Assembly (NCBI RefSeq): GCF_022900255.1
Contig: NZ_JALIRM010000011.1
Coordinates: 124,001 to 188,000 of the forward strand
Source of the DNA: Lederbergia wuyishanensis
GTDB lineage: Bacteria > Bacillota > Bacilli > Bacillales > Bacillaceae_C
Reading direction: 5' to 3'
DNA length: 64,000 nt
Position numbers and translations under genes: made by a program. The notes below the pieces were generated by a model. It saw nothing but the letters and a program-made list of their open reading frames with translations, made no database searches and had not been told where the DNA came from. Below are positions 42,328 through 51,372 of the stretch, one piece after another; the first letter of the stretch is position 1; the number at the start of each line of letters is the position of its first letter.

Positions 42328-43382
42328 GTAAACACCACGTTTCCGACAATCCCTACTTGTTCTGCTGTCGGCTGAATGTTTGCAGTGCCACCGTTAACAA
42401 ACAGATTTGTATAATCGATTATTGGAGGAACATCCAAAAGCAAATTAGCGATACGAGTATATCGAATCAGTTCAGGTTGTTTCGTGCTTCCATTTGTGAC
42501 AAACGCAATAGATTGAAGATATTCCGCAAGACTTGCTTTAAATTGATTTGTAACATCTTCAATCGTTGCTCCCGCTGCCAATGTGAGCTTAGCAGACACA
42601 TTAATAGGGAGTTCAGTTGAAGACACAACCGTTACAATAGCTCCAATCGGTCTTTCTTGATCAATGTATTGAGCTGTTTCATCAACTACACTCGGAGTAA
42701 CCGGCTTCTTATCTGTGCTCAATAGAACCACTTTCACTGTGTTAGGACCATTCCAAGTAGGAATCACTTTCGCACCGCCTACACCGGGTACTGAAAGAGC
42801 CCATTGCTCATAATGATACGCATTCCCACTTGTGGCTTGTTTTTGGGTACGGATTTTATAGCGATTGTATAAACTATCATCGGTTTCATCATCAGTACCA
42901 GGTATTAGAACGTCTGAAATTTCCGCAGTTCCTAAGTTGTCAATCGGTTCGATAGGAAGAATAGTTCCACTTCCGATGTTTCCAATAATTCCAGGTGTTT
43001 CTGCTTGTAGCTTGTATTCACCGGATGTGATCTTTTCAATTGTTTCGAACGTCAAATTTCCAAAAGAAAAACGACATCCAATTGGAATGTCCATTGGTAA
43101 GCCGTTAGAATCTTTGAAAATTCCTTTTCTAATAGAAGGAGTGGCAAACTTTTTATAGACTCCAAGTTCAGCTGCTCTTCTTTCGAGAAAATCGCCATCC
43201 GCTGTATCGGCAAATACTAGATCCAAAAAGACATTCAAATTACTGTACATTTCAGCAAGTTTTAAGGCGGCCGGGGCAATTGCGTCATAAATGATAGAAC
43301 CTTCACGTTTATCTACATCATCTGAGACAGCCTCCAACATTTCGTCCCGTATGGCTTCGAACGTTCGATCTTCAAACAACAT
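42324..43382 (-). CDS. xkdT: Baseplate J-like protein (XkdT)
   Basis: 352 residues of the Baseplate_J family. EGSIIYDAIAPAALKLAEMY, FLERRAAELGVYKKFATPS and GNAYHYEQWALSVPGVGGAKVIPTWNGPNTVKVVLL are the family blocks. It forms the baseplate wedge ring with XkdS and XkdU. GAGAGGTGAGCA precedes the ATG. Confidence 0.93.
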   Translation of the reverse strand: MLFEDRTFEAIRDEMLEAVSDDVDKREGSIIYDAIAPAALKLAEMYSNLNVFLDLVFADTADGDFLERRAAELGVYKKFATPSIRKGIFKDSNGLPMDIPIGCRFSFGNLTFETIEKITSGEYKLQAETPGIIGNIGSGTILPIEPIDNLGTAEISDVLIPGTDDETDDSLYNRYKIRTQKQATSGNAYHYEQWALSVPGVGGAKVIPTWNGPNTVKVVLLSTDKKPVTPSVVDETAQYIDQERPIGAIVTVVSSTELPINVSAKLTLAAGATIEDVTNQFKASLAEYLQSIAFVTNGSTKQPELIRYTRIANLLLDVPPIIDYTNLFVNGGTANIQPTAEQVGIVGNVVFT

Positions 43383-43785
43383 TGCTCACCTCTCTTAACA
43401 CTGCCACATCACCATAATTGGTTATGGCTGTAAATTCTACATAAACCGTATCGCCTTTAAAATCTAAAGACATATCCTCAATTGAGGCAATGCGCTCATC
43501 CTGCAGTAATGCTTCTTCTATTCGCCTAGGTAGATCCATCTGAACGAATATTCTTTCTTGCCCAAATATAGGTTCAAAACCATAGTCATCTGAATATATA
43601 AGATGTTCAAATCGAATGGTATTGAGTATCTTATAAATGGACTGTTCCATCGCTTTTAAACCATCCACCGTACCTAGACATTGTCCTTTTTCAAAGTCTA
43701 AATAATATGTTTTGGTTGGGAGTTCTTCATCATCAATGATGTCTATTTCGTCATCGATAACGATTTCCCCAGTTGGAAGCACCAT
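43372..43785 (-). CDS. xkdS: DUF2634 baseplate protein (XkdS, gp25-like)
   Basis: 137 residues: LDFEKGQCLGTVDGLKAMEQSIYKILNTIRFEHLIYSDDYGFE, then VQMDLPRRIEEALLQDERIASIEDMSLDF. This is the DUF2634/gp25-like lysozyme-fold wedge protein without catalytic function. It overlaps xkdT by 11 bp. Confidence 0.9.
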   Translation of the reverse strand: MVLPTGEIVIDDEIDIIDDEELPTKTYYLDFEKGQCLGTVDGLKAMEQSIYKILNTIRFEHLIYSDDYGFEPIFGQERIFVQMDLPRRIEEALLQDERIASIEDMSLDFKGDTVYVEFTAITNYGDVAVLREVSNVV

Positions 43786-43787
43786 GC

Positions 43788-44036
43788 TTACACCACCTTG
43801 TCCATAACTACGAATTGATGGCCACCTTGTACTCTAAGAAGTACTACACGATCTCCACCTTTTAACTCTTTTGTAGACTCTGTCATTATCAAGAATTCAT
43901 CCGTTAAGATCAATTTCTGATGGACTTCTATTTCAATCGGCCCTGTTTTTCTGACAGTCCCGAATAATACATTCACGGGATTTTGAGCATTTACAGCACC
44001 AACGGCCGTCGCTTTCACAATGTCAAGCATACTCAT
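43788..44036 (-). CDS. DUF2577 baseplate protein (XkdR-like)
   Basis: 82 residues: VGAVNAQNPVNVLFGTVRKTGPIEIEVHQKLILTDEFLIMTE and GDRVVLLRVQGGHQFVVMDKV fit DUF2577, an OB-like fold at the tail hub. It is at the short end of the family. It overlaps xkdQ by 4 bp. Confidence 0.85.
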   Translation of the reverse strand: MSMLDIVKATAVGAVNAQNPVNVLFGTVRKTGPIEIEVHQKLILTDEFLIMTESTKELKGGDRVVLLRVQGGHQFVVMDKVV

Positions 44037-44995
44037 TTAATCACCTTCACTTCTAGAGTCATCGTGTGGATTCCTTGGTTCCATTTATGGGTGCATTCAT
44101 CCACTAGAAAATACTCTTTAATTCCTAGCTTTTCGATATACACCAAAACAAAGCTACCAGCTCTCACCTTCCAATTTCCAAGACAATTAAGAGTTAGGGT
44201 TTTCATCTCTCGGTTATGAAATTTGATCAACCGATCGAGCAAGTCTTTAATCTGAGAGGATTTCATGTTTTCATCAACTTTTTTGAACAACTGCAACCTT
44301 CCCCATTTGGCGATATTAGCACTGTCTTGGGCGATATAAACCTCTCGTTTTCCACTATTTTTATTGTCGTGTACAAGCTTTATGCGATTGAATGTCTCAC
44401 TGTCGATGGTCTTTTTATAATCAAAATCAAAAAGCAGACTATTTTCACCAATGTAAAAGTCGTCTGCTGCTATTTTCATATTATTAATGTTTTTGAGCGT
44501 AAGAGAGCCGTATTGATCAAAGAGTACGTAGTTTCGGTTTGTTGCTATTAGAGTAGAATCTAAAAACTTTGAAACCACATCAAGTGCCTTTTTATCATCC
44601 TCAACAATTCCAGGCACTTTATAGCTTGTATTTTCGAAAGTACCGATTTTTAATTTTGCATCAGTTGCTATTTTCTTAATGGCAACAGTGGCCGTTGAAC
44701 TCGGGATAACAAAAGTATCATTGTACATTAGATATTTTAGTTGATCAAAAGCTTTTATGGTTACATCGCTTGTATGCTTTATCCCTGACTCAAACACATA
44801 CCCGTAGAATATCTTTGAACTGCCATCCTTTACAGCGATGACATCACCACTGTTAACCGGATGTTTCAATGGATCTTTTAATATTAGTTTTGCATCTAAA
44901 GATCCTGCTTTTCCTATCCTACTTGTCTTCCATTCAACGGAAGAAACAGGCATATCCCATACAGTTCCGTTTCGATTATCAATCATAACTTCCAT
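44033..44995 (-). CDS. xkdQ: Tail hub protein (XkdQ)
   Basis: 320 residues from ATG at 44995 (GAGGGATAGT upstream; the frame extends to GTG 45007). It begins MEVMIDNRNGTVWDMPVSSVEWKT, has VNSGDVIAVKDGSSKIFYGYVFESG, and ends KVRAGSFVLVYIEKLGIKEYFLVDECTHKWN. This is the YqbQ/XkdQ family related to gpD-type hub proteins, which connect the tube to the baseplate. Confidence 0.9.
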   Translation of the reverse strand: MEVMIDNRNGTVWDMPVSSVEWKTSRIGKAGSLDAKLILKDPLKHPVNSGDVIAVKDGSSKIFYGYVFESGIKHTSDVTIKAFDQLKYLMYNDTFVIPSSTATVAIKKIATDAKLKIGTFENTSYKVPGIVEDDKKALDVVSKFLDSTLIATNRNYVLFDQYGSLTLKNINNMKIAADDFYIGENSLLFDFDYKKTIDSETFNRIKLVHDNKNSGKREVYIAQDSANIAKWGRLQLFKKVDENMKSSQIKDLLDRLIKFHNREMKTLTLNCLGNWKVRAGSFVLVYIEKLGIKEYFLVDECTHKWNQGIHTMTLEVKVIK

Positions 44996-45003
44996 ACTAT
45001 CCC

Positions 45004-45669
45004 TCACTTTGGCGGGATTTTTACTTTCAATCCAATAGGTAACCTTCTATATTGACTAGGTTTAATACCATTTAGTTTTGCGATTTCTGGATATCTTGTA
45101 CCACTCCCCAAAAACTTTTGTGCAACTTTCCACAGACTATCTCCTTTAACCAAGGAATAGGTTTTGGGTTGCGGCTTCTTAGTTTGTCTAGGTGGAGTTT
45201 TTTTTGTTACTACTTTCGCTTTATTTGTGGTTTTTGGTTTTACAACCTTCATTTTAGCAGGACTAAAATCTTTATACTGCTTTAATTGAAGGGTAAAATT
45301 TACATCCGCACTCCCGCCAGTTTCGTCATACTTAAAACTCTCAACAGTCACAAGTTCGTTAATTTTGAAAGACCCATCCATATAAATAAAACGGACGGGC
45401 CATTTGTTTTCTTTCCACTTTTCTATTCGGTCAACGTAATAATCAGGATTTTTAGCTTTTGTAACCACAAAAGAATACTGCTGGGAAGGGAAGAAACTTT
45501 CAATTTCATAGGTTTTAAGTTTACCATCTTTAGGAACATTGACATTCCCGATCTTTGCAATTGTAAACTCTTCACCATCTCCATCATTTGTTACGCCTAC
45601 TTTTTCAGGATTGACAGGAAGTTGAAACCCTTCTTTGTCGTTATTTACACTAAAATAAATGCCATGCAT
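45004..45669 (-). CDS. xkdP: LysM-domain tail protein (XkdP)
   Basis: 221 residues. The N-terminal part (FSVNNDKEGFQLPVNPEKVGV...VDRIEKWKENKWPVRFIYMD) is the XkdP/gp53 type. A Lys/Thr/Pro-rich linker (about 140-168) leads to a C-terminal LysM domain (YSLVKGDSLWKVAQKFLGSGTRYPEIAKLNGI). It joins the tail tube to the hub; the LysM may touch peptidoglycan. Confidence 0.92.
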   Translation of the reverse strand: MHGIYFSVNNDKEGFQLPVNPEKVGVTNDGDGEEFTIAKIGNVNVPKDGKLKTYEIESFFPSQQYSFVVTKAKNPDYYVDRIEKWKENKWPVRFIYMDGSFKINELVTVESFKYDETGGSADVNFTLQLKQYKDFSPAKMKVVKPKTTNKAKVVTKKTPPRQTKKPQPKTYSLVKGDSLWKVAQKFLGSGTRYPEIAKLNGIKPSQYRRLPIGLKVKIPPK

Positions 45670-47948
45670 TATGAGAAAACCCCCTCTGCAGAACGTGCCA
45701 CATCATCAGTCAATGTCTTCTCGATTTTCTTAATGATTTCATCAACATCTGCTTCTTCGGATAGATTCATATCACCTGTTAGAGTCACAGTAGGGGTCAG
45801 AGTCACAAAGTTTTGGATCGATTTTTTTTCAGCCAAATCTCTCATTAGTTTAATATCCTCGTCGGCTATATTAATGTCATCATTTATCTTCCCGATGGAA
45901 TCTAATTTTCCTCCAGTAGGATTATTCTTTGCTGCTTTTCCTCCTGGAGATGAATCGCTAGCATTTAATGGTGTGTCCATTAGGTTAGATATGTCATTAA
46001 TATCAGAATTAGGAGTATTTTTATCACCGAATAATCCCGTGACTTTATTCATTGCGCCGGTTAGTTTATCAGTAGCTGCCAAAGATGCTGATTTTCCGAA
46101 TTTATTCCCTGCATCAAATGCTTTACCGTATTCAAATCTGTCCAGCTTCATTGAGCCTGGATCGAGTCTTGGTATTTTAACCTTCGCTTCCCCTACAAGA
46201 TCAATAACCTTTCCTGATAATGATGATCTCCAACCGCTGACTGCATTTGCTAGATTAGAACCAAAAAGTGAATCTATAGCACTTGCAATTCCTTCTAGAA
46301 TAGAAAGCACTGAATCTGCCATTCCGGCAAATAATCGAACAACTGAACCGATTGGATCATTAAATACATTTGCGAAGAACTCTGCAAAATTTGCAAAATG
46401 ATTCCATAGGACGGCTATGATATCAATAACCAAATTAATTAGTGTTACAAATAGATTCCCGATAAATGCTACTGCAACCATGAATATACCGGCAATGAAT
46501 CCCATGACCGCAGCTGTTTGTTCGCCCCAATTAACCATTGCGTATATGACTAAGGCTATAACCGCGACAATCGCTAGAATAATCCAAACAATCGGGTTTG
46601 TAAGAAAAGCTTTGTTTACTTCCATTTGTGCAAAAGCCCAAGCTAAAGTTGCTAGTCTAATAATTCCTAATACAGAATAATAAGTGATTAGAAGTGTAAT
46701 GAAAGTTGCAAGAACGCTACCTATAACCGTTACAATGGGAGCAATCCATGACCAATTATCCGCAAAAATTCCAGCAACCCATAAAGCTAATTGACCAAAC
46801 CATGAAAGTACATTTGCTGTAAATGTTATCGATGCTCCAATTGCAGATAAAATACCATCAAAACGATTCCCTGAAAAGGTATTATTGAACATTTCGATCA
46901 ACGGTAGAAATGCAGAAACAGCTGGACCAATATAAATAGGTATTTTCTTTAAGAATTCAGTAACATTGTTTACAAGAGTGACTAAAGGTCCCTCTGCTTC
47001 CATAAAGTCTTGCATTAGTTTTACGCCTACATTCCTTCTTGCAGAGTTCATTGAGTCAATTGCTCCTGACCAAGTTCCCTTAACACCTTCCATTAAGCCA
47101 CCGAATCTTTGGTTTATCCCCTCAACTAGTCCTGCTATAGCTTGTCCTGCTCCAACAGCTCCAGACGAGATTTGCTTTTTCATCTCGTTTGCGGAAACTC
47201 CTGCAGCTTTTCCTAAAATCTCGTAGGCGTTGACACCATAGCTACTAAGCCTATTGACTTCCATTGCTGTAATTCTGCCTTGCGCCTGTATTATACCGAA
47301 TATATCAGCCATATTCTGCATTTCAGCATTACTTCCCCCAACAGCAGCAACTGCATCACCGATTGCTTGCATAATAGGAAAAGTTTTTTCGGCTTCAATT
47401 CCGAATGCAATTAGATTTCTACTCGATGCCAGCAAATCAGGGTAAGCAAAGGGTGTTTTTAATGCAAAGGCGTACATATCATCCATGTATTTTTTTGCTT
47501 TTTCTGCATCACCTAAAAATGTCGTGAATGCTATCTCCGAAGATTGCTTAAATGCATGGAATTCTACTCCTCTCGAAAAAGTATCCGTAAAGAAGTTCTT
47601 GGCCGCATTAAACATCTTATAAGCCCCGACAGCGGAAAGTATACCTACTGTTAATTTTCCGATGCCGGGTAAACCTTGATTGACTGCATTATTAAATCGA
47701 TCTTGTTGACTTGCGGCTTTGTTCGCACTATTCCCTGCATTTTGCGAGGCAGTGGATAAACGCTCTAGGTCTGCAGATGCATTAGATATGTTCCTTCTTG
47801 CACTAGCAAGACTTTTTTGGTCAAGGTTACTTGTGGCAGCATCCATTTTCTCCATTACACGAACGGTGCTATCTAATGCCCGCATCATTTTCATGAGTGG
47901 ACCAGTTAGTTTATCTTGAAGTGCTAATGTAGTTTGTACTCCAGCCAA
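45669..47948 (-). CDS. Tail tape measure protein (XkdO-like)
   Basis: 759 residues from TTG at 47948 (GCAGGTGATC upstream). A helical N-terminus with coiled-coil (RNISNASADLERLSTASQNAGNSANKAA) is followed by the conserved tape-measure core (FKQSSEIAFTTFLGDAEKAKKYMDDMYAFALKTPF; GITAMEVNRLSSYGVNAYEILGK). Long hydrophobic stretches follow (about 395-530). The length predicts a medium tail; it is shorter than PBSX XkdO. Its stop overlaps the xkdP start. Confidence 0.92.
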   Translation of the reverse strand: MAGVQTTLALQDKLTGPLMKMMRALDSTVRVMEKMDAATSNLDQKSLASARRNISNASADLERLSTASQNAGNSANKAASQQDRFNNAVNQGLPGIGKLTVGILSAVGAYKMFNAAKNFFTDTFSRGVEFHAFKQSSEIAFTTFLGDAEKAKKYMDDMYAFALKTPFAYPDLLASSRNLIAFGIEAEKTFPIMQAIGDAVAAVGGSNAEMQNMADIFGIIQAQGRITAMEVNRLSSYGVNAYEILGKAAGVSANEMKKQISSGAVGAGQAIAGLVEGINQRFGGLMEGVKGTWSGAIDSMNSARRNVGVKLMQDFMEAEGPLVTLVNNVTEFLKKIPIYIGPAVSAFLPLIEMFNNTFSGNRFDGILSAIGASITFTANVLSWFGQLALWVAGIFADNWSWIAPIVTVIGSVLATFITLLITYYSVLGIIRLATLAWAFAQMEVNKAFLTNPIVWIILAIVAVIALVIYAMVNWGEQTAAVMGFIAGIFMVAVAFIGNLFVTLINLVIDIIAVLWNHFANFAEFFANVFNDPIGSVVRLFAGMADSVLSILEGIASAIDSLFGSNLANAVSGWRSSLSGKVIDLVGEAKVKIPRLDPGSMKLDRFEYGKAFDAGNKFGKSASLAATDKLTGAMNKVTGLFGDKNTPNSDINDISNLMDTPLNASDSSPGGKAAKNNPTGGKLDSIGKINDDINIADEDIKLMRDLAEKKSIQNFVTLTPTVTLTGDMNLSEEADVDEIIKKIEKTLTDDVARSAEGVFS

Positions 47949-47977
47949 TTAGATCACCTGCCTCTCAGACAAAATAA

Positions 47978-48004
47978 AAAGCACCCAAAATAAATGAGTG
48001 CTTT
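47978..48004 (-). terminator. Terminator after the cargo gene in the tail module
   Basis: AAAGCAC (47978-47984) and GTGCTTT (47998-48004) pair; the left A-run gives a T-run on the minus strand. It lies between the cargo gene and the tape measure gene, so some readthrough or a fresh promoter is needed for late transcription. Confidence 0.75.
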
Positions 48005-48009
48005 AGAAA

Positions 48010-48723
48010 TTATTTTTTTGGCTCAAAATCCATTTGTTCTTCTGTACCATCATCGTAGTATATTGTGATAGTTTTTTCTTTGTTAGAACCGAAATAAAGT
48101 GCTACAGGAGACGCATCAGTCAATTCACCATCAACCAATTTAACAGAATTATCATAGAAACTTAAGTTAATAAGATTATCACCATGCAAAGAATACATCT
48201 CTGTTGTTACTTCAATAATATTTTCTTTATTTGCCTTTTCAATTTGTATATTGAATGATCTGTCAGACTCTGTTTTAAAAACAGTATAGTCTACATTACT
48301 TTTATAACTTTTATCTGATAACTCACCAACTACACTATAGCGATATTCGTCTTCTGGATGTTCAATGTACTTCTCTTTAATTTGTCTTGTTATTTCTTGA
48401 TCTGGAGCTAAATTTTCTACTTCGATTTTCCAGTATTTAAAAGAGGAGTGATATATGGAGACTTCACCTGAATATGTTTTATCTGTTGTGTTCGTGATTG
48501 TTGCGATAACTATCGCTTCATCTATAAACATGTTATTGGAATCGATACTCATTTTTACATCAATTCCTTGAACCTCTTTTGGTTTCACTTTGTCTTCTTT
48601 TGATACAAATTGAGATATCAGAAAACCAATTAACATCAGTATAATTAATCCTCCACATCCAATAGAACATCCCTTTGCTAATGCTCTTTCCTTCTTCTTT
48701 TTCTCTTCTTTTTCTAAGGTCAT
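48010..48723 (-). CDS. Membrane-anchored cargo (moron) protein within the tail operon
   Basis: 237 residues from ATG at 48723 (GTGGGGGTATTCTT upstream). A Lys/Glu-rich start is followed by GCSIGCGGLIILMLIGFLISQFV, a single transmembrane helix with two Cys. The outer region is beta-rich (about 60-237) and resembles repeated immunoglobulin-like folds. It is not a virion family that I know. It sits between the chaperone and tape-measure genes with its own terminator, so it is probably expressed in the lysogen and may alter the host surface. Function unknown. Confidence 0.72.
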   Translation of the reverse strand: MTLEKEEKKKKERALAKGCSIGCGGLIILMLIGFLISQFVSKEDKVKPKEVQGIDVKMSIDSNNMFIDEAIVIATITNTTDKTYSGEVSIYHSSFKYWKIEVENLAPDQEITRQIKEKYIEHPEDEYRYSVVGELSDKSYKSNVDYTVFKTESDRSFNIQIEKANKENIIEVTTEMYSLHGDNLINLSFYDNSVKLVDGELTDASPVALYFGSNKEKTITIYYDDGTEEQMDFEPKK

Positions 48724-48820
48724 AAGAATACCCCCACTTTTTATTACAATATAACACAATTATTGGGGATAATTACCTATTTTCGATGTTATAACTTATA
48801 TTTTTCGGGAATAGATAAGA

Positions 48821-49407
48821 TTACTTTTTTGGAATCTTGTTAGCTTCATCCTTTTCCTTTGCTAACTGAATCTTAATACTAGCAATAATAAATGCCTTTT
48901 CCTTTCGTTCCATATTAAGGAATTGGAGTGGAAGAATATTAAATCTATGGAGGGCAACATGAGCATAGATAGCTTCACCATCTATCTCATCTTCCCCTCC
49001 CTCGATTAGTTTTTTGCTGCTTCAATGTCATCGTCCATCGATAGATCAATACCACTGATTTCTGTTACCTTCTCCAATATCTGAGTCGCTTCACCGAGTA
49101 GGAACATCGCAGAATACAGATTATCGGCACCTCGGACACCATATGATTCTTGTAATTCTGTATCGTTTAAATCTGGATGAACAATTGATGCGACACATAT
49201 TTCTCGATTGTATTTTACAACATTAAATACTCGTTCTGGACGTCCTTTAACCCCAGGCTTTGTTTTAAAACACTGTTCATTAATTTTGTCAGCTTCAGCA
49301 GATGACAACGGACGCAAAACAATAGCCTCCTCGAAACGATCAAGTTTCAAAGAGGCGTTTTCTACTTCCTTTACATTTCCTTTTAAAAACGCTTTGAATT
49401 TACTCAC
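48821..49407 (-). CDS. Tail assembly chaperone, long frameshift product (gpGT type)
   Basis: The short chaperone frame reaches AAA AAC TAA at 49006-49014. A -1 slip at A AAA AAC (49009-49015) continues as KKLIEGGEDEIDGEAIYAHV and further to AKEKDEANKIPKK, ending at TAA 48821-48823. This is the T-extension seen in lambda G/GT and in Bacillus myophages, and it adds about 64 residues. The extension frame has no ribosome site of its own. The long form is made at low rate and recruits tape measure to the tube protein. Confidence 0.85.
49006..49407 (-). CDS. xkdN: Tail assembly chaperone, short form (XkdN)
   Basis: 133 residues from GTG at 49407 (GGGGGT upstream). KFKAFLKGNVKEVENASLKLDRFEEAIVLRPLSSAEADKI and SIVHPDLNDTELQESYGVRGADNLYSAMFLLGEATQILEKVTEISG are the XkdN/YqbN blocks. 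It coats the tape measure during tail assembly and is absent from the finished virion. It ends in AAKN, exactly at the slippery site. Confidence 0.9.
   Translation of the reverse strand: MSKFKAFLKGNVKEVENASLKLDRFEEAIVLRPLSSAEADKINEQCFKTKPGVKGRPERVFNVVKYNREICVASIVHPDLNDTELQESYGVRGADNLYSAMFLLGEATQILEKVTEISGIDLSMDDDIEAAKN
49009..49015 (-). promoter_or_regulatory. Programmed -1 ribosomal frameshift site A AAA AAC
   Basis: The minus strand reads GCA AAA AAC TAA. The heptamer fits X-XXY-YYZ in phase with the short chaperone frame, directly before its stop. The -1 frame continues for 64 codons as a conserved chaperone extension. Confidence 0.88.
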
Positions 49408-49424
49408 TTGAATACCCCCGAAAA

Positions 49425-49889
49425 TTAGTTAGTTACTTTAAATTGATTTAAGAAATCGAAATCATCATAAGTGAATGAGATTTCTTCTTTTAATACATCA
49501 TCGGATTCACCGTCAAGAATCGCAATCATTGCACTATCAGGAACGATATTTTTAACAAGAGTCGTTTGTTTGCCAGCTGAACTTGTTGCATCTTCATTTA
49601 CAACCATTGCATCTAAGATTGGCGCCTTACCTGAACGTAGGTATTCAAGTGCCATGGCCCGCATTTCTGGACGATGATAGTATACTGTCATATTTCCTGT
49701 TCCTGTAGCACCAACTATCTTACTACCATCCATTCGTGCCCCAACACGAGGGACAGATGCCTTTTTATACTCGACTTTTGCATCAAACTTGGTAATTTCG
49801 GCAAATTCTAAAGAACGGCCATTAATCGTAAGGTAGAGCATTCCCTCTTTACCACTAATTGCGTTTGCTGTTTCCATGATTCTAGGCAT
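49425..49889 (-). CDS. xkdM: Tail tube protein (XkdM, DUF2001)
   Basis: 154 residues. ANAISGKEGMLYLTINGRSLEFAEITKFDAKVEYKKASVPRVGARMDGSKIVGATGTGNMTVYYHRPEMRAMALEY is the XkdM signature. It forms the inner tube of the contractile tail. A ribosome site GGGAGGTGCA overlaps a short upstream ATG; the second ATG is used. Confidence 0.93.
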   Translation of the reverse strand: MPRIMETANAISGKEGMLYLTINGRSLEFAEITKFDAKVEYKKASVPRVGARMDGSKIVGATGTGNMTVYYHRPEMRAMALEYLRSGKAPILDAMVVNEDATSSAGKQTTLVKNIVPDSAMIAILDGESDDVLKEEISFTYDDFDFLNQFKVTN

Positions 49890-49906
49890 TCATTGCACCT
49901 CCCGTA

Positions 49907-51202
49907 TTATTGACAGTGGACTGTCATATATAATTTTTCCATGGCATCGTTGAAAGTAGCGCTCAATCCAACAAGCACTGAATCCTTTTCATCACCTTGA
50001 GTAATCGAAATATCTTCCGACGTATACTCAAGAGCACCTTGCTGAACTAACGGATCCAAAACTACTTTCATCACTTGCTGCTTAAACAAGTCTCGGCCAT
50101 CCTCGTTGTTATTGACTCTTCCGATAAAGAATGTTGAAAATACATGCTGCACATTATCTGAAACAGAATCCATAGTACGGACGAGTTTGTTCTTTCGAAA
50201 ATCTCGATTCTTATCAACAGTAAATGAACGGAATGTATTAATATCCTGCTCCACAACAACGCGGCCGTTATTAGATACGTAAACAATATGGCCATCTTTT
50301 AAGGCTTGTACAATTTCTTCGTGAGTTTTACGTTCGCAATCAATAGCACCTGGATACTCAACATACGTAAGGGAATTAGTACCCGCGTTGGCATATGCAC
50401 CTGCGTAAAAATATAGAGATTTGTCTGCGGAGAGAGCTTCATTTCCTTCAAGAGTCACACCATTTAATACGGAAACAACTCCTTCAAAATCAGCTTCCTT
50501 ATAATTATTGGTGACAAAAGTAACGTTCTTGCCGCTTTGTTCACGCCATTCTTTCACTTTCAAAGTGAATAGCTGCTTGATCGTTTCATCAGCCGTACCG
50601 ATTGCGACCACTTTAAAATCTTGCGTATCTAGTCCTTCAGCTAAAGTCGAATAGGACTCATTTGTTGCTGCAACAGTTGTTCCTCCTGTGAGAGTAAGAG
50701 AAGCGTCCTCCGTTGGTAACTCTCCACTGAATGATGCAAAAGCATTTGGAACTAACTCTGCAACAGTCGCGACAACTTGAGAGTCAACTTGAACACCTTT
50801 GTAAAATGTTCTTACGGTAGAAGATCCTTTTAACCCTACTGTGATGGTTACGCTGATGTTGTTTCCATCTTTTCCTCCGTGGATAGCTGTTGCAACTAAA
50901 GTTCCACTAGTTGCTGTAGCTTTTTCCCCTGTACCGTTCAAATTATAGACAATAACTTGTCCATTCGCTTTGAAGGCTTCGCGAATAGGGATTAATTCCT
51001 TTAAACTTTTTCCGAAGAGTTCCGTAAATTTTGATCTAACTGAAACAGCAATAAACTTTCCTGGTACTCCCCAATCTAACATCAACGGAATGACAACAGG
51101 ACCTGTTGAATCTAATCCCGATTCTGCTAAATCATTGGTTTCAAAATTAACGTAAGCACCAGGTCTTACTTTATTTTGCGATTCCCAATATCCACCTGCC
51201 AT
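49907..51202 (-). CDS. xkdK: Contractile tail sheath protein (XkdK)
   Basis: 431 residues from ATG at 51202 behind AAGGAGGTTAAGTGAAC; a GTG two codons earlier is possible. It starts MAGGYWESQNKVRPGAYVNFE, the family N-terminus. ERKTHEEIVQALKDGHIVYVSNNGRVVVEQDINTFRSFT and a C-terminal VQQGALEYTSEDISI complete the Phage_sheath_1 pattern. It defines the prophage as a myophage. Confidence 0.94.
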   Translation of the reverse strand: MAGGYWESQNKVRPGAYVNFETNDLAESGLDSTGPVVIPLMLDWGVPGKFIAVSVRSKFTELFGKSLKELIPIREAFKANGQVIVYNLNGTGEKATATSGTLVATAIHGGKDGNNISVTITVGLKGSSTVRTFYKGVQVDSQVVATVAELVPNAFASFSGELPTEDASLTLTGGTTVAATNESYSTLAEGLDTQDFKVVAIGTADETIKQLFTLKVKEWREQSGKNVTFVTNNYKEADFEGVVSVLNGVTLEGNEALSADKSLYFYAGAYANAGTNSLTYVEYPGAIDCERKTHEEIVQALKDGHIVYVSNNGRVVVEQDINTFRSFTVDKNRDFRKNKLVRTMDSVSDNVQHVFSTFFIGRVNNNEDGRDLFKQQVMKVVLDPLVQQGALEYTSEDISITQGDEKDSVLVGLSATFNDAMEKLYMTVHCQ

Positions 51203-51204
51203 GT

Positions 51205-51372
51205 TCACTTAACCTCCTTGTTTTTCCAAGTCTTGACTGTCTTTTCAACATCTTCCTTTGTGTACGATTGGTTATCCCGTAGCAGGACGTTTAATAGCAA
51301 TCGTTCATTGTTGTTTTTAGCCGCATTTAAAAAAGCTTCTTTACTGTATTTTTGTGGTTTATCTTTCGCCAA
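51205..51372 (-). CDS. Small protein between tail terminator and sheath
   Basis: 55 residues starting TTG at 51372, 8 bp after AGGAGG, and overlapping the end of the upstream gene by 14 bp. Highly charged and helical (MAKDKPQKYSKEAFLNAAKN ... DVEKTVKTWKNKEVK). Small genes of this size and place occur before the sheath gene in skin-like prophages. The function is unknown. Confidence 0.75.
   Translation of the reverse strand: MAKDKPQKYSKEAFLNAAKNNNERLLLNVLLRDNQSYTKEDVEKTVKTWKNKEVK

Noticed and set aside
45286-46401. 371-codon plus-strand frame in the tail region
   Set aside because: It is antisense to the tape measure and XkdP genes, which are well supported; its sequence shows no domain.
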